Positions 1 to 10,186 of a DNA stretch of 64,000 bases are shown here, in pieces. Location: assembly GCA_963826795.1 (NCBI GenBank), contig CAWGYT010000002.1, forward strand, positions 62,001-126,000. The letters are read 5' to 3'. The stretch comes from CAWGYT01 sp963826795. Its GTDB lineage: Bacteria; Planctomycetota; Planctomycetia; Pirellulales; Pirellulaceae. The position numbers and the translations under genes were made by a program. The number at the start of each line of letters is the position of its first letter. Position 1 is the first letter of the stretch. Under the pieces are notes generated by a model. That model had not been told where the DNA came from. It ran no database searches and saw nothing but the letters and a program-made list of their open reading frames with translations.

Positions 1-2
1 GC

Positions 3-1421
3 GTTCCGGAAACGCTGGTCGTCAGCACGCCGTTTCCACCCGACGACCGAAGCCAAGGCTACGTGAGAGGGTCGTCCGTCTCGAAGGCCTGGGACGAGGC
101 GACGACACGCGGCGCGATCGAGGTCGCGAATTATGTCGCCACTCGAATCGGTCGACTGGCTGACGCGCGACCCGACGCGGAAGATGATCGAGACCGGATC
201 CGCGGCTATTGCAGTGAGTTCGCCGAACGTGCCTTTCGCCGGCCATTGAGCCCCGACGAGCTGCAGTTCTTTGTGGCAGATCAACTCGGCACATCGGAAG
301 ATCTGGAAGCGGGGATCAAGCGCGTCGTGCTGCTGGTCCTGAAATCACCCCGCTTCTTGTATCCCGAGATTGGCGTGAGTGGAGCTCCCCAGTACGCCGC
401 GGCCGCACGCCTGGCTCAATTGCTTTGGGATTCACTCCCCGACTCGGAACTGCGGGATGCGGCCTCCGCTGGCCAACTGGCGACGGCCGACCAGATCGCC
501 GCTCAAGCACAACGCATGTTGGCGGACCCGCGCGCTCGTTTCAAAACGCGAGGCTTTTTCCACGAATGGTTGCAAGTTGCAGAGGGAGCGGACATCTCGC
601 GCGACACGATGGCGTTTCCGGGTTTCGACGAGGAATTGCTGGCTGACCTCCGCACGTCGCTCGACCTGTTTCTGGACGACGTCGTATGGAGTGAGCGATC
701 GGATTTTCGGCAGATTCTGCTCGCCGATTATCTGTACCTCAATCCGCGGCTGGCCAAGTTTTACGAACCCGACCACGAACCGGACATCGCGGGTCCTGAA
801 GGTTCTTTTGAGAAGACACGACTGGACGAGGGCCGGCGAGCGGGCGTCGTGACCCATCCGTATCTCATGGCAGCCTTCGCCTATTTTCGTTCCAGTTCAC
901 CCATTCACCGGGGTGTGTTTGTGACGCGCAAGCTGCTCAGCCGCGCGTTGAAACCGCCGCCGATGGCGATCGAATTCATGGACGATCGCTTCGACCCGAA
1001 TTTGACGATGCGTGAGAAAGTGACGCAGTTAACGGAATCCGCGACCTGCCAGACCTGCCATCGCATCATCAATCCGCTCGGCTTCAGCCTGGAGCACTTT
1101 GATGCAGTCGGCCGTTACCGCGAGATGGAACAACAGAAGCCGATTGATGCCACTGCGGAATACGTGACCGAAACGGGCGAAACCGTGGTGTTCCAGGACG
1201 CTCGCGATCTGGCAGAATTCGCCGCGGCGAATGCCTACGCTCAGGCCGGCTTCCTTCAACAACTGTTTCAACACTTTGCCAAACAACCCGTTGCTGCTTA
1301 CGGGCCACACACGCTGGATCGGCTGCAGCGGCTGTTCGAGAAATCGGACTACTCGGTTCAGGCCGTGTTGGTCCAAATCGCGTTGACCGTGGTACCCGGC
1401 GAAACGCCGATGAACCCGTAG
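3..1421 (+). CDS. DUF1592/DUF1588/DUF1585 protein, 5' partial
   Basis: The reading frame is open from the left edge, so the true start lies outside the window. The visible part carries the planctomycete DUF1592-DUF1588-DUF1585 order: a helical domain, a segment around 'SSSPIHRGVF', then a haem-like C-x2-C-H in 'CQTCHRIINPLGFSLEHFD', and a C-terminal DUF1585 part ending near a YGPHTLDRL stretch. Proteins of this type are exported and usually start with a cytochrome c-like PSD1 domain and DUF1587, which would be upstream. The next gene (DUF1552) starts 71 bp downstream on the same strand; this pairing is a recurrent planctomycete two-gene unit of unknown biochemical role. The family call is firm; the function is unknown. 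Confidence 0.85.
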   Translation, partial: VPETLVVSTPFPPDDRSQGYVRGSSVSKAWDEATTRGAIEVANYVATRIGRLADARPDAEDDRDRIRGYCSEFAERAFRRPLSPDELQFFVADQLGTSEDLEAGIKRVVLLVLKSPRFLYPEIGVSGAPQYAAAARLAQLLWDSLPDSELRDAASAGQLATADQIAAQAQRMLADPRARFKTRGFFHEWLQVAEGADISRDTMAFPGFDEELLADLRTSLDLFLDDVVWSERSDFRQILLADYLYLNPRLAKFYEPDHEPDIAGPEGSFEKTRLDEGRRAGVVTHPYLMAAFAYFRSSSPIHRGVFVTRKLLSRALKPPPMAIEFMDDRFDPNLTMREKVTQLTESATCQTCHRIINPLGFSLEHFDAVGRYREMEQQKPIDATAEYVTETGETVVFQDARDLAEFAAANAYAQAGFLQQLFQHFAKQPVAAYGPHTLDRLQRLFEKSDYSVQAVLVQIALTVVPGETPMNP

Positions 1422-1492
1422 CAGGCAACCGTTCTCGCGACTCTGAATTCAAACTGTGCTTTAAGGACATGCGATTTAAGGACAACTGGACC

Positions 1493-2812
1493 ATGAACCG
1501 AATCGGTCGCCGGACATTTCTTCGTCAGCTCGGGCTTTCGACCTCGCTCGCGCCGTGGATTTGGAACTTGCCGAGTCTGGGGTTCGCCGATCCGAGTCGT
1601 CGCAAACAGCGGATCATTTTCATGTTCAGCCCCAACGGGACCGTTCCGGATCACTTCTGGCCCGACGAGTTTGGGGAGACGTTTGCCCTGAAAGAAATCC
1701 TCTCGCCGCTTGAATCGTATCAGGATCGAATGCTGATTTTGCGCGGAATCTCGAATCGTGTTCGCGGTGATGGCGACAGCCACATGCGCGGCATGAGCTG
1801 CCTGCTGACGGGAATTGAGCTGTTTCCCGGCAACATTCAAGGCGGTTCGGATACGCCCGCCGGCTGGGCCAGCGGCATCTCGATCGATCAGGAGATCAAG
1901 AATTTCGTGCAAGAACATCCGGAGACACGAACTCGGTTCGGCTCGCTGGAGTTTGGCGTGCAGGTCCCCAACCGGGCCGATCCCTGGACTCGCTGGTCTT
2001 ATGCCGGTCCCAATCGCCCCGTCGCGCCGATCGATGATCCGTACCAGATGTTCGGCAAGATTTACGGCCGACTGGGCGACCAAGAGAGTCTCAAGAGCAT
2101 CTTGGACGACTTGCAGAGCGATTTACGCACGGTACGGAGCCTGGTCAGCGTCGAGGACCGACACCTGCTGGAAGAACATGCCTCGTTGGTTCGACAAATG
2201 GAACAGGATCTGGCCGCGGCCGAGTCACAGGCGCCGATGAATACGGTTCCGGACCTGGAGCCCGATGTGCGCAACGAGAACGACAACATGCCGCAGCTCA
2301 GCAAACTGCAAATCGATTTACTCGTCAGCAGCTTGACCAACGATTTGGCGCGAGTCGCCACGCTGCAATACACGAACTCCGTCGGCAATGCACGCATGAA
2401 ATGGCTAGGCATCGAAGAGGGGCATCACCAGCTTTCGCATGACCCGGATCTAAACGAAGACTCGCAACGCAAGCTGGTCCTGATCAACACGTGGTTCGCG
2501 GAACAGCTACGATACTTGGTCCAGCGATTGGCGGAGACACCCGAACCGGGCGGGGACGGAACGTTGCTGGACAACACCGTTGTGGTCTGGACGAATGAAC
2601 TCGGCAAGGGCAACTCCCATACGCTGAACGACATTCCATTCGTCCTGATCGGCAACGGACTCGACTTCCAAATGGGCCGCTCGTTGAAGTACGACCGCGA
2701 ACCCCACAACCGCTTGCTGCTGTCGCTCGCACATGGGATGGGTCACTATCTGGAAAGCTTCGGCAATCCGGCCTTATCCGAGGGCGGAGTCTTGCCGGAC
2801 TTGATCTCGTAA
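1493..2812 (+). CDS. DUF1552 domain-containing secreted protein
   Basis: A 439-residue protein. The chosen ATG has an AAGGA about 10 bases upstream; the in-frame ATG at 1469 sits directly against its own AAGGA and is less likely. The N-terminus (MNRIGRRTFLRQLGLS) is a twin-arginine-like signal followed by a hydrophobic stretch, so Tat export is likely. The body matches the DUF1552 family seen throughout Planctomycetota and Verrucomicrobiota (IIFMFSPNGTVPDHFWP near residue 40; VVWTNELGKGNSH and an IGNG stretch near the C-terminus, reminiscent of alkaline-phosphatase/sulfatase-fold DUF1501 proteins). It forms a unit with the upstream DUF1592 gene. The enzymatic role is not established. Confidence 0.88.
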   Translation: MNRIGRRTFLRQLGLSTSLAPWIWNLPSLGFADPSRRKQRIIFMFSPNGTVPDHFWPDEFGETFALKEILSPLESYQDRMLILRGISNRVRGDGDSHMRGMSCLLTGIELFPGNIQGGSDTPAGWASGISIDQEIKNFVQEHPETRTRFGSLEFGVQVPNRADPWTRWSYAGPNRPVAPIDDPYQMFGKIYGRLGDQESLKSILDDLQSDLRTVRSLVSVEDRHLLEEHASLVRQMEQDLAAAESQAPMNTVPDLEPDVRNENDNMPQLSKLQIDLLVSSLTNDLARVATLQYTNSVGNARMKWLGIEEGHHQLSHDPDLNEDSQRKLVLINTWFAEQLRYLVQRLAETPEPGGDGTLLDNTVVVWTNELGKGNSHTLNDIPFVLIGNGLDFQMGRSLKYDREPHNRLLLSLAHGMGHYLESFGNPALSEGGVLPDLIS

Positions 2813-2838
2813 CTCACCCGGCGATGCCGCGTGCGCCG

Positions 2839-3730
2839 CTATCCCCAGACGATCGCCACCACCACGGCGACCGTCAGCAAGATGGCGCCGAACATTCGCG
2901 ATCCCATATCGTGGCGCGACGCGAAGGATTCTCCGCCGCCCAGCCAGTGTGCAAAGATCCACGCCAGGCCGACTCCCCAGATGCCTCGCACCGAATAGAC
3001 GATGTTGACACGGGCCGCGTCGCCGAAAACCGCGACCGCCAGCACAATGCAAAGCGACTGCAAGGCGATCAGCGACCCGCCGAGCATGAGGGGAACGAAA
3101 ATCGGTCGCTGCCAAAAAGCGTCCCGGCGAACCCAGGGCAAGAAGCCCAACGAAAGCACTCCCGCGATCCCGAAGACGCTCGGTAAGAACCGACCCGCAC
3201 CCCAGGCCGGAGACCAGCGTTGGACGAGCACATCGAACATCGCGTAGTTGGTCGCCGCAAGAAGGGCGAAGACGATCGTGAACATCACGTGTCGACGGCG
3301 CCCGGCCGATCCCGTGCGCTGGATTAACGCGACGCCCAAGGTGGCCGCCGCGGCCGCGAACCAAATCCAGCCCGAGAGTGATTCACCTGCCACGGTCGTG
3401 AGAAACACAGCAACCATCAAGACCTTCACGCTGAAGATCGGGGCTGCCACCGAAATATCGCCGCGATCGAGCGCCAGAAACGTGCAGATCTGGCCCGTCA
3501 GGTACAGGGCCGCGACCGTCGCCGGTTGCCAGTACCGATGCCATGGCTGCGTCGCTCCGCCCAACAGCCAGAGTCCCGAAAAGATGAGTGTCGCCCAGAG
3601 ATTCGCGGCCAAAGTCATGGTCCACGATCCCTGCGCCGCGGAGGCTCGCCTGCTTGACGAAGAGCAGCCCCACGGCAAAGAGGACACTGGCAACCAACGG
3701 CAACACGAGGTGCATGGGGAAGTCAACCAT
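2839..3730 (-). pseudogene. EamA/DMT-family permease, frameshifted
   Basis: The locus encodes a ten-helix drug/metabolite-transporter-like (EamA) membrane protein of about 296 residues, but it is split between two frames. The first about 33 residues (from the ATG at 3730, MVDFPMHLVLPLVASVLF) are in one frame. The rest (from GSWTMTLAANLW to the stop at 2839) is in another. The switch falls at a GGG run near 3629-3631 on the coding strand; removing one G joins the frames into ...ASLRGAGSWTMTL.... The long frame also contains an ATG at 3726, but that start would give a poor hydrophilic N-terminus. Substrate unknown. Whether this is a real mutation or a sequencing error cannot be told here; see the finding on indels. 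Confidence 0.7.
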
Positions 3731-3782
3731 TGCGATCGTCAGTTTCAAGCGATGACTTCCCAAGCAGCAGACCGAGCCGTGG

Positions 3783-4883
3783 CTATTTGCTTGCCCCCGC
3801 CAGGATCACGGCCTCGTCCAGGACGGCATGGCGGATCACCGTGCGATCGTCCGACGTAAATACGACGTGAATCTTGTCGTCACGAGTCTGAATGGCCGTC
3901 GGATAGGAGAACGATCCGGGGCCTTCCATGAGATTCCGGCGATGCGGAAATGTCTGGCCATCGTCGGTCGAGATGGCCAAAGTGAGCGGTGTGCGGTCAC
4001 TCATGCTGTCGTTGTAAACCAGCAGCAGATGACCGTTGCGAAGTCGCTTCAGGTCGACCGCCGAATTCGGATTGGGGAATTCGGAATCCACTCCCTGACT
4101 CCAGGTCCAGCCGCCATCCTGGGATTCGGCCCGCACAATCCAGCCCTGCGTGGTCGGCAAGTAATCGCCGGCACGTCGGCAAAAAGAGATCAAGCGTTCG
4201 TCCGAAACCTGCACCACGGCCGGCTGTAAATTACCTCGCTCGGAATGAATCACCCCGCTTTCGATCCATTCGTGCGAGTCAGGACGCTTCCGCAGGAAAC
4301 GGGAGGTCGTATCGGCGCCCGTGCGTTCCGGATCCGCGCCCGTTTCGTGATAAATCGGCAGAAGGTAGTCGCCGTTGCGGAGCACAATCGGTTGGCCGCG
4401 GACCATGGTTCCGGCATCCAGCGTGACCAGAAACGAGTCGGACCAAGTGCGAGCGCCATTGCGCGACAACTTGGCCTTGATCCGCGACGAGGACCAGGTT
4501 TCGCCGAAGCGAGTCACATAAAACAGCCAAACCGTGCCGTCGGGAGCCTGCCAGACGACGGGGTTTCCCAGCGAGCGGATGGGGTTGCTGGCGATGACTT
4601 GCGGGTCGCTCCAGTGCGTGGTGCCTGGGTCCCGGCGGGCACCGAAGACGACGGTTCCCTCGGCATACTCGCCGGCACCCCCGTAGTAGGCCAGATAGAG
4701 ACCGCCCTCGTCCAATTCCGTCACGCAGGACGGATGCTTGTAGTCCCCTGTCTTGATTTCCGGCCCAAACACCCGCTCAATTCGAATCGAATCGGCCGCA
4801 TGGCTAGCCAGCGACACATGGCCGCACCCGAAGCAGGCCAACCAGACTGGCCAACGTCGCATCATTTGCTGCAAATATCTCAT
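3783..4883 (-). CDS. Sialidase-like (BNR/Asp-box) secreted protein
   Basis: A 366-residue protein with an N-terminal signal peptide (hydrophobic stretch about residues 10-29, ending near ASHAADS). The body is a six-bladed-propeller type sequence with Asp-box motifs: SRNGARTWSD, SQDGGWTWSQ and STDDGQTF. A typical exo-alpha-sialidase-like family opening (KHPSCVTELDEGGLYLAYYGG) follows the signal. An AGGA lies about 9 bases before the ATG. Planctomycetes carry many such proteins, and most are assigned to glycan degradation only by similarity. The sialic-acid arginine triad cannot be confirmed by eye, so the substrate is open. It is transcribed divergently from the triheme dehydrogenase gene, 298 bp away; that gap shows no further feature. 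Confidence 0.8.
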   Translation of the reverse strand: MRYLQQMMRRWPVWLACFGCGHVSLASHAADSIRIERVFGPEIKTGDYKHPSCVTELDEGGLYLAYYGGAGEYAEGTVVFGARRDPGTTHWSDPQVIASNPIRSLGNPVVWQAPDGTVWLFYVTRFGETWSSSRIKAKLSRNGARTWSDSFLVTLDAGTMVRGQPIVLRNGDYLLPIYHETGADPERTGADTTSRFLRKRPDSHEWIESGVIHSERGNLQPAVVQVSDERLISFCRRAGDYLPTTQGWIVRAESQDGGWTWSQGVDSEFPNPNSAVDLKRLRNGHLLLVYNDSMSDRTPLTLAISTDDGQTFPHRRNLMEGPGSFSYPTAIQTRDDKIHVVFTSDDRTVIRHAVLDEAVILAGASK

Positions 4884-5181
4884 CGGACGGTTATCCTCGT
4901 CAGTCGCTCAAATGAAAAAACGTCGGCTCGGACCGGCCCAACCGCGACGGCCCATTATGCCGCTCGAGGGCCATGCCCACAATCGCGGGGATCCCGTCAT
5001 CGTGGGTGGCCTTGCCGCTGGAACTCGATTCGCGATCGGCGCGTGAGTTCAGGTAGGGCCAATCAAGGGGTCAACGGATCGCTTTGGCGGTGCGCTGTGG
5101 CTAGAATGGGCAGCAGAAGAACTGGCAGCGTGCTGACCGCGGCGGCCGGGATCCACGTTCGTTATTCACGGCGACCGACTC

Positions 5182-8151
5182 ATGCACCGAGTGCCACTTC
5201 GACTAGCGCTAATTGGATCCTGTTTCTTGTTTCCGGGTCTGCCGGCGCCTGCCGCCGACGACGCTCCGGAAACGACATCCGCCGCACCCTCACGCGCCTT
5301 GCCGCGAGTCCCTTGGACCACGTCCCAATTGCGGGGAACGCCCGATCCGCCTCGTCCGTACACCGTGCGACGCGTCTTTCCCGCCCGGAAGTTCCGCAAT
5401 CCCGTGTTCATGGCGCAGGAGCCAGGTACCTCGCGACTGCTCGTGGCCGAACTCGGGGGAAAGGTTTATGCCTTCGACAAGCACGATGCGTCAGGGGAAT
5501 CGCAAGAGCTGTTTCTGGACGTGGGCCGGCAGATTTACGCTTTTGCGTTTCATCCTCGCTACGCACAGAACGGCCAGGTCGTCACGTTTTGTCCTCAAAG
5601 TGCCCACGATAACTCACTCAGCAGCGTCTCCCGCTGGCAAACAAACCTGAACGGTCCGCGATCCTGCCAAGCCGATTCGGAAGACGTGATCATTCAATGG
5701 CCCTCCGGCGGACACAACGGCGGAGAAGCCATCTTCGGACCGGACGGATACCTCTACATTTCAACCGGCGATGGGACGGGAGGTTCGGATCCGAATGCGA
5801 CGGGACAAGGAGTCGATGATCTTTTTTCGGTGATCATGCGACTCGATGTCGACCAACCGGACGAGGGTCGCGGCTACTCGATCCCCAAGGACAACCCGTT
5901 TCTTGAGATTCCCAACGCGCGGCCCGAGATTTGGGCCTTCGGATTTCGCAATCCATGGCGCATGTCGTTTGATCCCGAATCGAACCGGCTTTACGTGGGC
6001 GACGTCGGACAGGACTTGTGGGAGATGATCTGGGATGTCCGCCGCGGGGGCAACTACGGCTGGAGCGTGCGCGAGGCGAGTCACGCGTTCCATCCCCACA
6101 AGCCAAGCGGTCCCGGGCCGATCCTGCCTCCGATCATCGAACATTCCCACATCGATTGTCGTTCCATCACAGGCGGCTACGTCTATCGCGGTGACAAACT
6201 GCCCGAACTGCAGGGAGCTTATCTCTATGGGGATTACCAGTACGGGAAAATCTGGGGCCTACGGTACGACGGCGAGCGAGTCACGTGGCAGATGGAGCTT
6301 GCCGATACCGCCCTTCAGATCCCCGCGTTCGCGCTCAGCCGCGACGGCGATTTCTATGTGGTCGATCATTTGACGGGCGAGCTTTTCGAGCTCGTTCCGG
6401 CACCCCCGACGGCGGCCGTGGCACGCTTTCCGCGGCACCTGAGCGAGACGGGACTTTTCGCGGATACGGCTGGGCACGAACTCGCTCCAGGCCTGGTCCC
6501 CTATTCGGTCAACACGCCTCAATGGCTTGACGGCGCGATGGCCGAGCGTTTCTTCGGGCTGCCGGAGAATCACACGATTCACTTTGTCGAACGAAGCACC
6601 GACGCAAACACCTGGGGTTTCGCCGATGGGTCCGTCACCGCCCAAACCATTTTCTGGGAGGATCACCAGGGTGACCCAAAAACGCGGCGCCGCATCGAGA
6701 CCCGGGTGATGGTCAAGCAAGAGGACCATTGGCTGGGATATTCATACGTCTGGAACGACTCGCAGACGGACGCGCAACTGGCACCCGCCGATGGGATGGA
6801 CGTTCGATTGCCAAGCGAGCTGAATCCGCGCCTCCGGGGCGACTCGCCAAATTGGCGCGTGCCGAGCCGGAACGAGTGCATGGTCTGCCACTCGCGGGCG
6901 GCAGGTTTCGTACTGGGATTGAACACGGTCCAGATGAATCGCCAGCACGCGTACGGAGTGCGCAGCGAGAATCAACTCGCGGCGCTTTCGGAGGCGGGAT
7001 TCTTCGACACTCCGCTGGGAAAGTCGCCCGAGGAGTTGGGCCGATTGCCGAACGCCTACGATCCCACCGAGGAACTGGAGCCGCGAGCGCGGGCGTATTT
7101 GCACGTCAACTGTTCGATGTGCCATGTCTCCGACGGAGGCGGCAATGCGCAATTCCAGGTCCGACACGATCTGGCGCTGAATGAGCTTAAGCTGATCGAT
7201 GGCCGGCCCCTTCACGGGGACTTCGGACTCGATCAAGCTCGGCTCGTCACGCCGGGCGACCCTTACAGCTCGGTCCTGTTCTTCCGACTCTCAAAAACCG
7301 GCCCGGGCCGGATGCCTCACGTCGGGTCGCATTCGCAGGATGTCGCGGGACTCCGCCTGATTCACGATTGGATTGCTTCCCTGCCGCGAGACGGGATGGA
7401 TCCATTGGACGAGCCATCGTGGGGACAATTACGTCTCGAACTGGACGAATCTCTGAATCAGGCCAGCATTCCCGACGCATCGCGATCGAATCGGCTGTTG
7501 CCTAAGGTGAGCCGCGCGTTGCGAATCTCCCACGCGCTGTTGACCGAGGAAAAAACGGGCAGCCTGCGCGAGGATCTGGCCCGCGTGGCGATCCACGATG
7601 ACCGGGCCAGTATTCGCGATCTGTTCGAACGATTCCTGCCCGAGCGCGAGCGAACGCAACGCTTGGGCGAAGCTTTCGACCCGGACCAGGTTTTGAGTCG
7701 ACAAGGGGATCCGGCACGAGGCCGAACCCTCTTTCTGGCCGACGGCGTCGTGCAATGCAAAAACTGCCACGGAATGCCGGCCAGGCAGCTGGATGTCGGA
7801 CCCGATCTCAGTCAGATCGGCTCAAAGTACTCGCGCCGACAACTGCTCGATGCGATCGCCAATCCTTCCCTCCAGATTGACGCCCGCTATCAGACCTATG
7901 TCGTCGAGACGACCAGCGGCAAAGTAATCACCGGCATCCTGATCGACCAGAACGACGAGCAGATCCGAATCGTGACTGTGGAGGGGAGCACGTCGAATCC
8001 GGTCAGCTTGCCACGCACCCAGATCGATCAGATTTCAGGTACGCCGACGTCACTGATGCCGCAACAACTCCTGCGCGATCTGACGGCTCAGCAAGCCGCG
8101 GATTTGATCGACTTCCTCGCCTCGCTCCGCAAGCCGGAGTCAGGACCCTGA
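5182..8151 (+). CDS. PQQ-dependent glucose/sorbosone dehydrogenase fused to c-type haem domains
   Basis: A 989-residue exported protein (signal peptide about residues 1-25). Residues about 55-420 are a GSDH-type six-bladed propeller (GGHNGGEAIFGPDGYLYISTGDG and FGFRNPWRMSFDP are characteristic). The middle third resembles the SO2930-type haem-binding domain and holds two haem motifs, C566-M-V-C-H570 and C644-S-M-C-H648. The C-terminal part is the planctomycete haem-binding domain with a third site, C859-K-N-C-H863, followed by VGPDLSQIGSKYSRRQLLDAI. The arrangement suggests a periplasmic sugar or aldose dehydrogenase that passes electrons through its own haems. It is monocistronic as far as can be seen. 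The domain calls are firm; substrate and electron acceptor are inferred. Confidence 0.88.
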   Translation: MHRVPLRLALIGSCFLFPGLPAPAADDAPETTSAAPSRALPRVPWTTSQLRGTPDPPRPYTVRRVFPARKFRNPVFMAQEPGTSRLLVAELGGKVYAFDKHDASGESQELFLDVGRQIYAFAFHPRYAQNGQVVTFCPQSAHDNSLSSVSRWQTNLNGPRSCQADSEDVIIQWPSGGHNGGEAIFGPDGYLYISTGDGTGGSDPNATGQGVDDLFSVIMRLDVDQPDEGRGYSIPKDNPFLEIPNARPEIWAFGFRNPWRMSFDPESNRLYVGDVGQDLWEMIWDVRRGGNYGWSVREASHAFHPHKPSGPGPILPPIIEHSHIDCRSITGGYVYRGDKLPELQGAYLYGDYQYGKIWGLRYDGERVTWQMELADTALQIPAFALSRDGDFYVVDHLTGELFELVPAPPTAAVARFPRHLSETGLFADTAGHELAPGLVPYSVNTPQWLDGAMAERFFGLPENHTIHFVERSTDANTWGFADGSVTAQTIFWEDHQGDPKTRRRIETRVMVKQEDHWLGYSYVWNDSQTDAQLAPADGMDVRLPSELNPRLRGDSPNWRVPSRNECMVCHSRAAGFVLGLNTVQMNRQHAYGVRSENQLAALSEAGFFDTPLGKSPEELGRLPNAYDPTEELEPRARAYLHVNCSMCHVSDGGGNAQFQVRHDLALNELKLIDGRPLHGDFGLDQARLVTPGDPYSSVLFFRLSKTGPGRMPHVGSHSQDVAGLRLIHDWIASLPRDGMDPLDEPSWGQLRLELDESLNQASIPDASRSNRLLPKVSRALRISHALLTEEKTGSLREDLARVAIHDDRASIRDLFERFLPERERTQRLGEAFDPDQVLSRQGDPARGRTLFLADGVVQCKNCHGMPARQLDVGPDLSQIGSKYSRRQLLDAIANPSLQIDARYQTYVVETTSGKVITGILIDQNDEQIRIVTVEGSTSNPVSLPRTQIDQISGTPTSLMPQQLLRDLTAQQAADLIDFLASLRKPESGP

Positions 8152-8205
8152 TCCACATCCCGAGCCGACGTCAAACACACCGCGTACGCTCCCTGCGTTT
8201 CGCGC

Positions 8206-9819
8206 TCATGGGTCTTGCAGGGAATCGGATGTGGGCGAATCAGTTGACGAGGCCAGGAAGAAGTAATCGCTCAGGGCCATCGGGGTCACGCTGTCCTGAT
8301 CCAGCTCGAACAAGACGCACTGATCACCACCGCGCGTTTTTGCCAAGGCCAGTGCCTGGTCGGTCTCCTGCAGAATTCGATCCGTATTCATTGCCCCTTC
8401 CTGGCTCGGTCGATAGACGACTCCTCCGACGCTACAGGTGAGCTCAGAGCTGCTCGTGCCAGGAAGCTCAATTCGACTTACACCGGTTCGAACCCGCTCG
8501 GCAATTCGAACCAGCGTTTCATTGACGTTGACCGGTACGACGACCAGGAATTCGCCGTCGTCGTAGCGGACGATACTGTCGTCCTCGCGGACGGCACGGC
8601 GAATCGCGCCAACGACTTGCTGGAGCACCGAGATCCGAACGTCCAGAGGATGCGATTCGGAAAATGATGGGAAGCGATCGATGCCGACGCCAAGCACACC
8701 GAGGCGAAGGTCCTGTCGCCGGCATTGCACTGCCGCATCCCCCAGCAGTTCTTCGACCAGATGAGCGGCGCAGGCATCCGTTTCTGCATCCTGGTTTGGC
8801 TGGGATTCCGAGGGCCGGGCTCCGCTCATCGCGTCCTCAAGATGCCGTCTCACGGACGCGATTTCAAGCTGACTCGTGAGCGCGATCTTCGCCAGCGTTG
8901 TTTGGGCCTGCGCGAGCACCTGTTCCATGGACGGAAACTCACCCAGGTCGACCGCGAACAGGGCAGCCACTTCGCCGACTCGCAGGTCCACATCGGTCAG
9001 CATCTCGTTGACTTCATCCGCGAGGATCCCGAAGCCGTCGTGCAGCGATCGTTCCAGCGTCGCACGGCTGACCTCTCGCTTGGATCGTAAACCTTCAATA
9101 AAGTTGGCACCGACACGGGCGCAACGGAGGGCGTTGGGCAGAAGCGGCATGGTAGGCGAGGCGGGCAGCTCTTCGGCAAGATTCAATCCCCGGACATCCG
9201 AATGGTGCTTGGCGATCGCATCCACCAGGTAGTTGTCCAGCCGCCATCGCAAACAAAGTTGGACACTCACGTCGGTGTGGGTAAAGCCGTAGGAATCCTG
9301 TTCGGCCGCCAGCATTTCGTCGCCATCGTCAAACTCTTTCAGCAGTCGGCTGTATTCTTCGGGATCGGCGCTCAAGAGCGCATGGCGGCCAATGTCTTGA
9401 AGCAGCGCTGCCAAGAACCAGACTGATTCGTCGGTACCCGGAACTCGTTCCGCAAGCGCTTCCGCCAGGGCTGCCTGGTCCATGCTGCTTCGCCAAAGGC
9501 CCTGATAGTAGCGACGATAACGATCGGCTGGCCCACGATGTTCTGCCAAGCAAAAGCTCAACACGAGCGTCCGGACCAGGTTGGCCCCCAGGATCGGAAC
9601 CGCGGCATCAATCGACGAGACTCGCTGCCGAAGTCCGAATAAGGCGGAATTCACCGTCCGCATGATTCGTGAGGCGATCGCGGGATCGCTGCGGATCACG
9701 CGTGTTATTTCGTCAAAATCCGGCACCGGGTCGCGCGTGAGGTCCACCACACGCAACGCAACTTCGGGAAGACTTGGGATTCGGTCAGACTGGATCAGGT
9801 TTTCGATGGAAATAGTCAT
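8206..9819 (-). CDS. HDOD-domain protein with degenerate GGDEF domain
   Basis: 537 residues. The N-terminal part (about 10-220) is an HDOD domain (IPSLPEVALRVVDLTRD, LVRTLVLSFCLAE), a non-hydrolytic HD relative used in signalling. The C-terminal part (about 345-510) has the GGDEF diguanylate cyclase fold, but the signature loop reads R-Y-D420-D-G-E-F424 instead of RYGGDEF. The two glycines that contact GTP are both Asp, so cyclase activity is unlikely. It may act as a c-di-GMP or GTP sensor or a scaffold. No neighbouring gene on the same strand shares a transcript with it, and nothing in the sequence identifies its partner. Confidence 0.88.
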   Translation of the reverse strand: MTISIENLIQSDRIPSLPEVALRVVDLTRDPVPDFDEITRVIRSDPAIASRIMRTVNSALFGLRQRVSSIDAAVPILGANLVRTLVLSFCLAEHRGPADRYRRYYQGLWRSSMDQAALAEALAERVPGTDESVWFLAALLQDIGRHALLSADPEEYSRLLKEFDDGDEMLAAEQDSYGFTHTDVSVQLCLRWRLDNYLVDAIAKHHSDVRGLNLAEELPASPTMPLLPNALRCARVGANFIEGLRSKREVSRATLERSLHDGFGILADEVNEMLTDVDLRVGEVAALFAVDLGEFPSMEQVLAQAQTTLAKIALTSQLEIASVRRHLEDAMSGARPSESQPNQDAETDACAAHLVEELLGDAAVQCRRQDLRLGVLGVGIDRFPSFSESHPLDVRISVLQQVVGAIRRAVREDDSIVRYDDGEFLVVVPVNVNETLVRIAERVRTGVSRIELPGTSSSELTCSVGGVVYRPSQEGAMNTDRILQETDQALALAKTRGGDQCVLFELDQDSVTPMALSDYFFLASSTDSPTSDSLQDP

Positions 9820-10186
9820 AGTCTGGGTATCGAACTCGGACGAGCAAACCTTGCGTCTCTGTCATGGGGCGATGAGCTCAAACCATGATTTCGTGACCGT
9901 CCTACGTCGATTCCTAGCGGATCTGACGCCTGACCGGAGTGCCAAAGGGAAGCCTCGGCAAGTCGCGGTCGGCGGCATCGCGCTTTCAGGACGACAGGAC
10001 CAACTGTCGGCTCGCCGGCGGTTGGTCATCGTCGGGGAATTGGCAGTACGTTTCGCTGTCCCTTATATTCGTGATCCACGATTCAACAGCCGTTGACGGT
10101 GCCGCGCCACCGCCTGACAACTCGAGCGCCGAGGCACCCCAGATGGGTCGCCACGCAACTTGACTCCCTCAACCAAGGACATCCGC
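9820..10186. other. Gap with no recognised gene
   Basis: 367 bp between the divergent HDOD gene and the PQQ-propeller gene. It must contain the promoters of both genes. I see no convincing sigma-70 hexamers, hairpin terminator, RNA gene or repeat in it. Confidence 0.4.

Noticed and set aside
4245..5612. 455-residue plus-strand frame opposite the sialidase-like gene
   Set aside because: Arg/Pro-rich translation with no domain. It is the antisense shadow of the sialidase-like gene and runs into the dehydrogenase gene in the wrong frame.
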